From NCBI RefSeq assembly GCF_026262505.1, contig NC_067206.1:26117896-26181895 (forward strand): 64,000 nucleotides of DNA. The letters run 5' to 3'. A program made the translations under genes and the position numbers. Source of the DNA: Trichomonas vaginalis G3. Taxonomy: Eukaryota > Parabasalia > Trichomonadida > Trichomonadidae. Position 1 is the first letter of the stretch. Every line of letters begins with the position of its first letter. Below, piece after piece: positions 9,552 through 19,975 of this stretch. Under the pieces are notes generated by a model, which was not told where the DNA came from, did not search any database, and worked only from the letters and a program-made list of their open reading frames with translations.

Positions 9552-10816
9552 CCCAGATTTTCCTTACTTTTACCACCCCTCTAAAGCTGGGGACACCGCC
9601 TATCGTTGGGAGTAGCTATTAAATAGAACCACCAAGGGTATTTTTCGAACTGCAGGTGTAGTGGAAACATCCGACATATTGATTCATTATGCCAAGGTTT
9701 GATTCCCATTTAGTCAATTTTTTTCTTTTTTGGATCATGAATTTTTTTTTGGGTCACTATAAGATTTGTTTCATATTCTAAATCTGCTGCATATGTAATC
9801 TATTTTTATTTACCTATTTTTTAAAAATCTATTGGATTGCCAAATTTGAATATATCTAAAATCATAAAAATCCAAAAAAACTATAAATATATGTTTTATG
9901 CATAGTGCCGATACTCAAATATCAGATTACTTAGATCCATGAATAATATCCGAATTTTTTTTCTTAAAATTAAACTTCAAAACTTCTTGCAATCTTATTC
10001 TTCATCAATTGTAAATTTTTAAAACCATTTTTTAAAATAATTTTGCGTAAATTTTATTCTCATGTTGTTTTAATCGAAAATTGATACATTTTCAAAAAAA
10101 TAATATTGACTTATGAAATTCATTTTTAAGGTGAAATAGTATTGTTTTTATTAAAGTATATGAATAATATATAAAAAATTAATGAATAATATAAGCAGAT
10201 TTTTAGTTTACAAAACAAATATGAGCAATGCAATTTCAAACTTTTGCTGGCAATTTCGATATTGCTCAAGTTTGTAGTATTTGTGATACCTATAACATCG
10301 GCTTAATCAAAATTCGATTTTCTTATGAGTTATTGAGAAAATTTGATTGCAATGAGAAGGATTTCGACGTTTTTGATAAACTAAGAGCTGAGCTTTAGGG
10401 GTTCAGTTCATTTATGGCTGTAGTTTGATGCGTAGATCTCTTTTTTATTGTAAATTCTTTCAGCATGGAGATCGAGAATGAATCTTTTGAGAACTTTATG
10501 AGTTTTTACACCCGTAAAGAGGTCCTTCGAGGAAAGATAGTCCAGACTACATGAAGATGTGGGTTAACCAAAAAAATCCGATGGTTTCCCCATATTCATG
10601 TAGATCTTCGAAAAAATGAGCACCAAAAAAGCCAAAAAAATAGACTTTTTATTGGATTTGTACACTAGATCAATAATCTATTTAGGATCTGACACTCTTT
10701 TTAGCCAGAGATATGAGGTCCTTTCTAGGAAAACGATCTATTCATCCATAAAAAAAATGAATTATCGTTTTCCCCAGAAATTACATGGGGAGTGGTAAAA
10801 GTAAGGAAAATCTGGG
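9552..10816. mobile_element. TA-flanked mariner-like non-autonomous element, 1.27 kb
   Basis: The ends are near-perfect inverted repeats of about 30 bp beginning CCCAGATTTTCCTTACTTT (left 9552 onward, right ending 10816). They are flanked by TA dinucleotides (9550-9551 and 10817-10818), the target duplication of Tc1/mariner elements. The interior has no transposase frame. The only longer frame (10616-10798) is AT-rich and unconvincing. I classify it as a deleted or non-autonomous mariner-like element. Near 9650-9710 it carries A-box- and B-box-like motifs followed by a T run. Confidence 0.75.
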
Positions 10817-10818
10817 TA

Positions 10819-11890
10819 TATAGGAAAATATGTCGGAGTAATGATTCAAACTTTCAAAGTAATGCTTTATTTGAACAATATGAATTGAAATTCATTTTGA
10901 TAAGTCAGGCTATGAATGATAATGATATAATAACAGTTTAAAAAAAGATAATATTATAAATTTTGAAAAGATTGATATTTTTTATTTAATTTGGAATATT
11001 CTTAATTCCAATTGATGTAGAATGTGGTATCATGTCAATTTTTGAAATTCGGCTAATTTTGGAAAGACATTTTGAATTGGGTATCAATTGTTAAAATTAA
11101 GCTTGGTTATTAATGTAAGTCAAATGCAAAATAAGGGAGAAGACAATATTTGTAATTAAATGTAACAAATTCACAATTTGAAGAATATCAATATAATTTG
11201 AAAAAAATTGTTAATTTCATAGGCAACAAGATATCTATTGACACTGCATATAATTGTGAATATATTGTTCATTTCAAAATTGATAGAGATTTAAAAACTA
11301 CATGCGTAAAATGAAAACTGATGATAAATGATATAAACTAATATGATTTTATAACATTGAGTGTTTTGATAAACTAAATAGATGTAGAATTCAATAATTA
11401 TTGAAAATATTAAGATTTTTAAAGATAAATACAAATCATATGGTAAATTTGTGCTTAAGGGATTTGTGAAGGCGTCAAAAATTTTCTCACTGGGTTTTCG
11501 TCAATCAATCCCAGCTCATTATATACGCAACCAATCAAAAATCTGATATGGGAGTCCAAGGCTAGCTTTTTGTTGTCTACCTAATAAAAGAGGAAGCAGC
11601 ATTAGTGAGAATAATCGCAAATATTCAATTTAAATTATCTTTTTATTCTTAATTTAAAGTGACAAAAAGAATAAAAAACCTATTCTAAGGCATGTTGTTA
11701 TGTAAATGAAACTAGACATCATATTTTATGTTATGAAAAAAAAATATTTAGAATTTTAGAACAAAATAAATAGAAAAAATAGCATAACTTATGGATGTGC
11801 GTATATTAAATTTAATAAATTAAGAGAAATTATTTTTGGCGCCAAAATTATTCGTTAACTCTCAAATTTTTCTGAGTTAATAAGCCGCCA
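10819..11890. other. AT-rich intergenic DNA
   Basis: About 1.1 kb without a supported gene. It contains a short palindrome around TTGGCGCCAA near 11839 and otherwise only A/T tracts. Confidence 0.45.
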
Positions 11891-11899
11891 AAAAGTGTC

Positions 11900-13160
11900 A
11901 TTTTGTTTCGTTAGAGAAAGATGAATTGTCCATGTCATCCAATCGGGAACAAGGGGGATGGGGATTAGATGATAAAGAAGCAATTCATGCTCTCTATCTG
12001 AAGCAATCAGACTTACCAGCAACAATGTGAATCGATTTGGCTTTAAAGTTAATATAGCAGATCAGCTTGTTACTGGAGAGACTAGGCATTACGATTGATT
12101 CGCTGTAGTGCTCTACTTTAATTTAAGAGTAGTAACGGATAACTAAATTCCCAAAATTCTTTAGGTGATCCAAAACACTGTAGCTGCTTGAACTTTGGAC
12201 GAGCCTCGCACCCCAGAGAATAGAAATCCCAATCTTGCTCATGTTTAGTTGAATTAGTCTGCAGCAGTACAGCTCTGATACCACAAGATCGTGATGTATA
12301 CAAAGTCACAACGCTATTTGATTCAACAACTAGCTAGTTTTGACATCAAATTGCAAAATTTGACTTCGTTATGAGCTCTTTGTAGCAAAAATACATTACA
12401 CTTAAAGACTAATTGCTAGACTGTAGTAGTTTGTTCGTATATATCTATTTTTCCCCAACGTATTGCATACTACATTTTGACAAGACTTGCAACCTTATAG
12501 TAACCTCGTTGGGAATTGTTCAAGCAAAGCGTAGGTAGTTAAGGTCGAGTAAGAGTTCTTCTTAAATCTTTCACTGAATGAGTAGGTGTTGGAAGAACTG
12601 TTCTCTAAAGCGATACAGTTGCGCTACATGTTCGTCAACTTGTCTATTCTGATTCTATTTATTTTGTTCTAAAATTCTAAATATTTTTTTTTCATAACAA
12701 ATTGTCTCATTCTGGGAGACATGCAGAGGCAATGTCTCCCGGAATGACACATTGTGACCGACAGGAGTGCATATTACACTCTTGTCGGTCAAAATACCGC
12801 TATCTGAACCCAATTCCTGACCAGTACCCCATTTTGCGATTAATCCAATGGGAATCACTTCCAACATTAGAACTTTATAGGTGGATCCCACTAATTTATT
12901 AAATTGTTCGATCTATTCCTGCATACTACTTTCAAATTAAGAAAGTTCTTGTCTAATGCATGAATATTTTCATACGCATTGCATCAATGATCTAACAATT
13001 TAAAGCTCGCTAACAACCTAAAGCAAAAACCAAAATGATCTGCTAACTATGCAGGCAGCTCAAGCGCACCAAGGGGAGGCGTTTTTCTGAATTGGGCGAT
13101 CTTCGTGAGATCTCAGGAGGCGAAGATTCGGAACCCAACCGGCTTCAAGCTGTAACATCT
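11900..13160 (-). mobile_element. Decayed Ty3-like LTR retroelement fragment
   Basis: On the minus strand near 12200-12310, a stretch reading SCGIRAVLLQTNSTKHEQ matches the Ty3/gypsy RNase H pattern (TDAS..GIGAVLLQ....EQ). Further along, near 12000-12040, IHIVAGKSD resembles the HIxGKxNxVADxLSR end of that domain. Spacing and order fit RNase H read right to left. Base composition here is visibly less AT-rich than the surroundings. The element is heavily broken (many breaks) and I could not find LTRs, so the boundaries are approximate and it looks old. Confidence 0.5.
12703..12791. repeat. Pair of adjacent perfect-stem hairpins
   Basis: Two palindromes sit back to back. The first has arms CATTCTGGGAGACAT and ATGTCTCCCGGAATG around a 9-base loop. 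The second has arms TGACCGACAGGAGTG and CACTCTTGTCGGTCA around a 7-base loop. Each has at most one or two mismatches. They fall inside the decayed retroelement region and are GC-richer than the flanks. Purpose unknown. Confidence 0.6.
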
Positions 13161-14473
13161 TGCTAGCAGGCCATACATTTTTAAACCGCCTCTATCGGCA
13201 TTCATATATATATTTGAATATTAAGACAAATAAAACCATTTGTTTGATCGAAATTGAGTAATTTATTGTTAAAATAAAAAAAATTAAGAAAAAAGTTTGT
13301 CATTTTCTTTGATATTTATATATTTGAAATCTACCTTATAAATATATCATTAATTTTATCCCATTTTAATATTATGAGTATCAAATGCGAAAATCAAAAA
13401 AAAATACTGTCCTGATTCGAACTCAATCCATTTAATCTTGGCATACAGACCATCCCATTATGCCAAAAAGATTATTGTTTGTTTTCTTAATAATATTATA
13501 AGATCGCTTATTTTTATTTTGCTTCTATTAAAATTTAGCATTTTATATCACCAATCATTAATCTTCTTAAGTAAGATTTATATTTTCACTTTATAATTTG
13601 TTCTAATCGAATATTTTTTTTTCTTCAAACATTTTAACCCTATTTTTTGATAATAAATGTACCACCACATTTTCTACCTATATTTGATAAATGTCAAACA
13701 TATTTTTAATTAATTTCCTTTAATTTTTTTTATATTTTTTTTATTCAGTCTCAATTTCATATTACTTTATATATTCTGGATATAAATTCCATAACTATAT
13801 CATTGCATTTAAAAATATGGCTCAAATATGATTCTTTATAGGATTTTTTTGTAATACGCCAAAAAATCACGACTTCTAGCCTTCTCATTATGTGCATTAT
13901 TCCTATAAACCGTCTTAGCCCCTGAATATATAGTTGCAAATTAGATAAACAATATAGCGCCAAATAAATTATTTATGATTATCGACAACACATAGCCATT
14001 CTGTTCTAACCATTAGGCAAAATACCCCGACAAGCCAAAAAAAGCACAACTCATGATCGTGCCAGACATCAATAATCTTTTGAAGTGATTTGTGCCAAAC
14101 TCTCAAGAAAATCAATCGTTGGCATTTATTCCTAATATGTTATTATAATGCATCATAGAGAACAAAAAATAATACCACATCAAAATAAAATAAGGCTGAT
14201 TTCATCTCAAACTTTTAATTTTAACAAAGACACATATTGAAATATCATCACCACATATGGTAGAATATTGCCATATAATTGACACTTGACTTTTACACAA
14301 GCTCAAAATCAGCATCCCCATAGGATATTAGGTTTTCGAGAAAACAACACGGGATAAAAGTACACATATATATCTATCTAATTTCATAAAATCAAGTTGC
14401 TATATTTATCTGGAATGGTAAGATCGAACAAACAAGTGTGATTTGGTGTCACTTTTTGTCCAATAACAAAAAT
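13161..14473. other. AT-rich intergenic DNA, one tRNA-like motif
   Basis: No protein gene. On the minus strand at about 13395-13462 there is an A-box-like TGGCATAATGG. It is followed about 32 bases later by a B-box-like GTTCGAATC and a T run. The cloverleaf does not close: the acceptor and anticodon stems fail. I treat it as a tRNA-like relic only. Confidence 0.35.
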
Positions 14474-14477
14474 TTAA

Positions 14478-15136
14478 GGGTGCACCCGCATGTACGTTTA
14501 TTTGAGAGGAGGAGGATTAAATTTTTGAAAGCACTAAAATTTGTAAATATGCTAGTTATATAATAATATGCATTATTTTAAAAAATAAAAATTAAAGCAC
14601 GTTAAAATCTTTTTTGATGAATTTTTACAAAAGCTACTCGGGATAATGCAAGATATGAGTAGTTAAACATAAATTTCAAATCAGATTTTACTTATAATAA
14701 ATATTTTAAATTTCCGAAAATTAAGTTCAGATCGACTCTATACGTAGTAAATACTAAATAAGGTGCCAAAAACCTATTAAACAGTATCAAAACTATCAAG
14801 ATTGTAATGTTTTTGAAGAAAAATTTATAGAATTATGGACTTCAAACAGATATTATGTAAATAAAAATAATATAATGAATTTATTTATTCGTATAATAGC
14901 AGTAATAAGTCGATTATTCACTTCTACTTCTGAGATTTGAATTTAATTTCGACAGAAAAAGAGATTCAAGAGGAAAATACTAGGGGATACAAACAGCCAC
15001 CATGACAGGATTATTATGGAGCCAAGTTGTATTTTTTGATATTTTTAGAGTTTTCCTACCTATTTAGGTACCAAGTTATTGCTTAAAAATTAAGGTTCTA
15101 ATTTCTGAAGTTTACATGATCCTCCCGGGCGCACCC
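14478..15136. mobile_element. 659-bp TTAA-flanked MITE, copy 2
   Basis: Second copy of the element at 7934-8592, in direct orientation. It is flanked by TTAA at 14474-14477 and 15137-15140. The right-hand TTAA is shared with the left end of Polinton B, so the two elements abut with nothing between them. Terminal repeats begin GGGTGCACCCG and GGGTGCGCCCG. Confidence 0.85.
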
Positions 15137-16636
15137 TTAAGGGAGGCTTCCGACCAGAAAGCTCTCTCAATTTTTGTGATGTTTACACCAAAAGTGAGAT
15201 TCGTTAAGCGTTTTTCTCGTTGAATATTGAGTTTCCCGGATTTTGAGTTATTCATAAAGCTCCTCTATATTATACCCTATCTACTGATATGATTATTTTT
15301 GAAAAATCTCTTAAATCGACCTGCACTGAATTTTTTAGGGAAAATTCGAAATTTTCGAGGCGTTTTCTGTAACGTTTTTTTATGGAATAAAATCCGAAAA
15401 ATAATTTTTTGAAGAATCATTTGGGTAGAATACTTATCGAAAATTATATTTATTATAATTTTGGTCGATAAAAATAAGCGGATTCAAAACTGGCAAAAAC
15501 CCTTTCGTAGGGTTGTTAGATTCCCGACGATAGGTGTCTTGGAAGATTTGCCTGGTGTCATCATAGTGTCTTTAAATCAAAAATTTTATTTTGGAGTTAG
15601 TTTTATTGATTTTTCAATAAAAAACATTTCTAAAACAAGAAAATAAAACGATAAAATATTTATATTTTATATAAGGATCTTATATATTTAAAATAAATAT
15701 CATTTTATTTTTTTCATTGGTGTCTGTCAAACCATAATACACTATTCAAAAATTCAATGTGTCTTGCGGTTTCAAAAGACACCTTCAAATTGAACGATAG
15801 CACAGACACTATTGAATTTTATCCATTTTATTTAGTTTTTACCCTTTTTATTTTTAAAAATTAATGACTGAAACAGCCGTTTTGCTATGACCTCAATCAC
15901 TTTTATTTATTATTTTAAATATTATTTAATTTTATTATTTGAATAGGCCAACTTATATTTGAGAAGCTCAATTTGAGACCACTTAATACATTGAAATATC
16001 ATAAATATTGAAATATTAAAAAGTGTATTTCAAAATATTGAAATTATAAAAATTTATAATACTGAAATTGAGAAAAATTAATAAATTCAATGTGTTTTTT
16101 TTTTGAAATAACTCTCAAATATTATTTTTTGTTTATTTAATGATGAATAAATATGATTGCTTTAGTCAATCATAAAAACTAATTTAAGTTTAAAATAATG
16201 AAAGGATAATTTGATCGTTTTTTAAAATACAATTATTTTTGATGATTTGCAAGAATCTTTGAAAAGAATATAATATAGGTTCTATTTTTGTAAAATTTAT
16301 CCAAATCATGTATTACATAAATTACGATTAAAACGATGAAAGAACCAAAAAGTGTGTTTTGTGTTTTGATTTTGCGTGTTGGATGCGGGATCCTGTTATT
16401 TCCGAAATCGACAAAAAATTTGGAAATTTAATTTCCGAAATCGAAATTATATTAATGTTTTTAATATTCTTATATCAAAAGGATTAAAGTTCATTAAGAG
16501 AAAAACAATTCTTCTTCTTCAATCTATTAGTAGTAGGATAGGAAGGGTTGTGTGACTTTTTTTGTTACATCTATATATAGACGATGCATTAAAATATATT
16601 TATTTATAAACACATTTTAAAAAATTAACATTAATT

Positions 16637-18551
16637 GGTAAAAAAGGGGGTTGGCGTCCTAAGGCGTCCTAGTGTAAATTTCTCAAAATTGTGATATTTA
16701 CATCACATTTTTGAGAGGTTTATGGGCGTCCTAAGGGAAAATTGAATAGCTAGGGCGTCCCGAATTTTCATTCTAAGATTTAAATATATTATATACTTAA
16801 GTATAATACAAGCAATATAAAAATTAAATTTTTATTATGTTAACTTATAAGAAATTTTTTTGAATTATCGTTGATTTATTGTAATCTTTCCAGGCTATAC
16901 TTTTGAAATCAACTTTACCTGTCATACGCATTAATGTAGTAGATGTCCAGGTGTAGCTATTATATCCCAGCAACATTGGTATTTTATCATTGTAAGATAT
17001 CAAAATGAAGCGTTTTTTCAGATATAATTTTTCGTAAATTTTTCAAAAATAAGATGGTAAAAAAGCCTCGACTTGCTCGAAAAATAACAATTTTTTTTAC
17101 TTGTAAAAATAACCCTTTTACAGCATGGGCAGCTATTCAATCACTATTTCTTTTTCTAAAAGTATATTTTTCAAAAAAATTAAGATCAAATTCGACAATT
17201 TCTTGATGAAAGCAAAAATATTACACATACTTCTAGATGCATGGGATAAAATATGCAATTATTCAATTAATTCGCATGATTTGAAAAAAAAATCTAAATT
17301 TGATAAAAATGTAGAAATTTTTTATTTTTAACTTGAGATTCTACAAATCAAATGTCTAGTAATCTAGAACATAAGCTGGACCTTCTTGATCATATTGAAA
17401 AACAATTATCGAAAATGCGCTCGTTATTGGGAATTCTTCCTACTACAAATGCTATTGTTGGGCCGTCAAAACAAGTTTCAGTTAATAGCAAGCAAAATTC
17501 TGAAAAAAATAAGAAAAAATCTTCCATAACAACAAAATCAAACAATAAAAAACAAAATTCATCCGACAATCCTCCTAAACGTAAAGCTCCTATTTCGGAA
17601 AGGATTCTCAGCGATAATAACTTATATTTTCAAGTTCATCGAAAGAGATCGAAAAGCAAACGTTCCACATCTACAGAGAAAAAGAATTGATATATGAAGT
17701 CTAATTCCTTTTATAACTACTATATTTTTATTCTTATGACTAAAAAATAATATATTATTTAACAATTTTCATTTTTTTCTTTTAACAATTTCGTTTTATT
17801 TCCATTTATTGTTAAATGATTTTTAGCATACACCTTTCTTTGTTCATCTTCTAAATACAATTTATTTTTTCTTAGATATAATTCTATTCATTCAATTCGA
17901 TCGTCATTTTTCAGTACATGATCGTAATTTTCAATTATTGATCGCGATTTTACTTCAGAATTTGTTCGCAATATTGCTTATCAAAATTATATCTCTATTC
18001 TCTCATTTCTGTTTAGTCAATATCATTACACTCCTATTGTCTAATAACATGCTATTAATTTTCTTAAAATTAAAAAAAATATCAACTTTTAAAAACAGAA
18101 ACTTAACATCCTTAGGTCAATGGATTTTGATGTGAGATACATTTAATCTGTTTTTCTTTTTTTATTTTAAATAATTGAATATTTATAGTTGTTATGGGTC
18201 TTACATCATGTAAAACGAATTTTCTTAAAGTAAATTTACTTTTTCTTCAATCTTTCTTACATATTTATTAAAAAAAAATTATCCAAAAAAAGATGTTTTA
18301 GAATGAAAAAAATAGAAAAATCTTCATTTATAGTCTTTCTTGAATGTATACGTTTTGATTTTTTTCTTTTTTAAAAAATTCAATTTCTAGAAAAATCGAG
18401 AAAAAATCATTTTCTTCTATTTTTTTTAGGACGCCATACCCATTGAAATCTCCTCTCAGGACGCCATAAACTATTCAATTATGGTGTAAACTTCTCAAAA
18501 ATTGAATAGTTTACATCAGGACGCCTTAGGACGCCAACCCTTTACGCGCCC
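16637..18551. mobile_element. 1.9-kb DNA element inserted in the left terminal repeat
   Basis: The uninterrupted right-hand repeat shows the empty site. The insertion is flanked by an 8-bp duplication CATTAATT (16629-16636 and 18552-18559). Both ends carry inverted GGGTTGGCGTCCTAAGGCG sequences, and the 8-mer GGCGTCCT recurs about four times within 130 bp of each end. The duplication length fits MULE- or hAT-type transposases. It carries one plausible small gene (17352-17690) and no recognisable transposase, so it is probably non-autonomous. Confidence 0.8.
17352..17690 (+). CDS. Small basic coiled-coil protein of the nested element
   Basis: This 112-residue frame is the only credible gene in the inserted element. 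Residues 1-30 form a short heptad-like helix (LEHKLDLLDHIEKQLSKMRSL). The remainder is rich in K, S and N with basic clusters (KNKKKS, PPKRK, HRKRSKSKRS) that look like nuclear-localisation or DNA-binding tails. I do not recognise the family. Carriage between terminal sites with repeated GGCGTCCT motifs suggests a possible DNA-binding accessory of the transposon, but that is inference. It could also be captured host sequence. Confidence 0.5.
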   Translation: MSSNLEHKLDLLDHIEKQLSKMRSLLGILPTTNAIVGPSKQVSVNSKQNSEKNKKKSSITTKSNNKKQNSSDNPPKRKAPISERILSDNNLYFQVHRKRSKSKRSTSTEKKN

Positions 18552-18605
18552 CATTAATTTTAAAATAATTTATTTTTTATCTTTTATAAAAGAAGCTATA
18601 TATAG

Positions 18606-18836
18606 ATGATGTCAGATATTCCGCGATTAATTAAACATTGTTTAAATCCTGAATGGATTAAACTTCAATTTAAAAATGAAGATTGTGAATTATTAAATGA
18701 ATATGAAAGCCAAAATAAGCTAATGAGGTATAAATATAATGATAAAGAATATTTAATTTCATGGAATCAATGGAGTCATAATCAAAGACCTCATAAACGA
18801 GTAAAAGAAATTAGAAATAATTATTTTCATGAATGA
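18606..18836 (+). pseudogene. Shortened copy of the terminal-repeat protein
   Basis: This left-repeat copy corresponds to the gene at 38798-39388 in the right repeat. It shares its first 65 residues and its last 11 (VKEIRNNYFHE) but is much shorter (76 against 196 residues). Because it lies within the terminal inverted repeat, the element carries the gene at both ends, and only the right copy is full length. Confidence 0.8.
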
Positions 18837-18997
18837 AAGATTCACTACCATAATGAAATAAAAAAATAAAAAAATAAAAAAATTTTTAAAAAATAAACTT
18901 TAAAAATTAAACGCAAGACTATCAAAAGATAGAGTTGAAAGAGTAATGGTAATGATGAAAAAGAAATTTGATGAGTTCAACATTGAACTTTAAGAAA

Positions 18998-19366
18998 CTA
19001 ATGATTATTTGAATTTATGAAATCAATTATTTGATTCATTCTTTCTTCAATCTCTTCTATTCTTTTTGTTAAATCATCTATTTTCATTAATGATGTGATT
19101 CTTGATTGAGGAATAGATTTCAAACTAACCACTCCTTTTATTTTTGAAATTTTGAATCCATCAACTTTAAACATTTTATTCAATTTACATGTTGTCAATT
19201 CTTCAAATAATTTTTTATTATTAGCATAATAGTCATTAAATTCTTCAACAGATGAAAAAATTTTTATTTCAGTAATTGGTTTAACAACGTTTATTTTTTG
19301 TTGAACATTTTCACTTTCATTTATTTCTTCCTCCTCTGTTTCATTTATTTTTAAAATCGGTTTCAT
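18998..19366 (-). CDS. Small acidic/coiled-coil protein of element B
   Basis: This 122-residue protein has an acidic N-terminus (NETEEEEINESE), a central domain around EIKIFSSVEEFNDYYANNKKLFEEL, and a C-terminal heptad helix (IDDLTKRIEEIEERMNQII). It is the leftmost non-repeat gene of the element and is transcribed outward, opposite to the capsid block. No family recognised. Composition and clean frame suggest it is real. The helix suggests oligomerisation. Confidence 0.55.
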   Translation of the reverse strand: MKPILKINETEEEEINESENVQQKINVVKPITEIKIFSSVEEFNDYYANNKKLFEELTTCKLNKMFKVDGFKISKIKGVVSLKSIPQSRITSLMKIDDLTKRIEEIEERMNQIIDFINSNNH

Positions 19367-19432
19367 TTATCATTAAATAAAAATTAGAATATAAGTGATG
19401 AAATATATTTTTTAATTAATATTAAATCAGAA

Positions 19433-19669
19433 ATGGCGGCAAGATTCTTTAAAAAATTATGGGATGGAATTAAGAAAGCTGCGGGTTGGGTTCATAAAAA
19501 GATTATTAAACCCGTTGCAAACTTTTTGGCACCAGTAGCGAAAACGGCAGGAACTATCATAGGTGGAGTATTAGGTACTAAAGCAGGTAATCCGGCGATG
19601 GGAGCACAAGCAGGTAACGCAATTGGTGGAATAGCTGAAGGAATACTTAATAAAATAGGAGGTAGATAG
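19433..19669 (+). CDS. Amphipathic, glycine-rich minor virion-type peptide
   Basis: This 78-residue basic peptide has an N-terminal amphipathic helix (AARFFKKLWDGIKKAAGWVH). A hydrophobic, glycine-zipper-like part follows (AGTIIGGVLGTKAG, then NAIGGIAEGILNKIGG). This design resembles membrane-active or DNA-condensing small virion proteins (adenovirus pVI/pX-like) that Polintons carry beside the capsid gene. A related 51-residue peptide lies on the opposite strand at 19753-19908, and an analogous one is in element A at 63230-63472. Role in membrane penetration is inferred from composition and position only. Confidence 0.6.
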   Translation: MAARFFKKLWDGIKKAAGWVHKKIIKPVANFLAPVAKTAGTIIGGVLGTKAGNPAMGAQAGNAIGGIAEGILNKIGGR

Positions 19670-19752
19670 TGGAAAAATAAATAAATATTATTTTTATCTT
19701 AGTATCGGTTGAAGTCTTTGATAAACTTTTTCTCCTTTATTTAAAACTTCTC

Positions 19753-19908
19753 TTATTGGGGCAGCTTTGGTGTTATTGATTCAGCAACGTCACTAATTGC
19801 TTCTTTATTCTTAAATATCCAATTTGCTCCTTTCTTCATTGTTTCCCAAACTTTATGCGCTCCTCTTTTTACTTTATCCCACAGTTTCTTAAATATACCT
19901 GCAGCCAT
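19753..19908 (-). CDS. Second small amphipathic peptide, related N-terminus
   Basis: This 51-residue frame was found by eye. It begins MAAGIFKKLWDKVKRGAHKV, closely matching the MAARFFKKLWDGIKKAAGWV start of the peptide gene at 19433 but on the other strand. It continues with a tryptophan-containing amphipathic segment and lacks the glycine-rich tail. The shared start suggests an inverted partial duplication. It is short but the similarity supports it. Confidence 0.5.
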   Translation of the reverse strand: MAAGIFKKLWDKVKRGAHKVWETMKKGANWIFKNKEAISDVAESITPKLPQ

Positions 19909-19975
19909 AGTTGATTATTTCATTAAAATTAAAAATTCATTTTCATCTTTTAATTTTGATTTTTTATTTAAATAA

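Larger units (their letters stand above)
15141..18909. repeat. Left terminal inverted repeat of element B (with insertion)
   Basis: The inner part pairs with 38725-39541 in reverse orientation and is identical where I compared it. It is interrupted by the 1.9-kb element at 16637-18551. The outer 1.4 kb (15141-16525) is longer than its right-hand counterpart (39542-39802) and only patchily similar. It shares the terminal 15 bases and a piece around TAGGGTTGTTA near 15509. No gene is visible in the outer part. Confidence 0.75.

Noticed and set aside
12655-12902. Overlapping frames of 66 and 78 codons
   Set aside because: They run through the two perfect hairpins, so both strands are open by symmetry. 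I could not match either to a family.
13395-13462. Functional tRNA gene
   Set aside because: The acceptor, anticodon and T stems do not pair; only the internal promoter-like boxes and a D-stem fit.
17125-18135. Two extra frames in the nested 1.9-kb element
   Set aside because: Extremely F/I/K/N- or I/L-rich as expected from random AT-rich DNA; only 17352-17690 has sensible composition.
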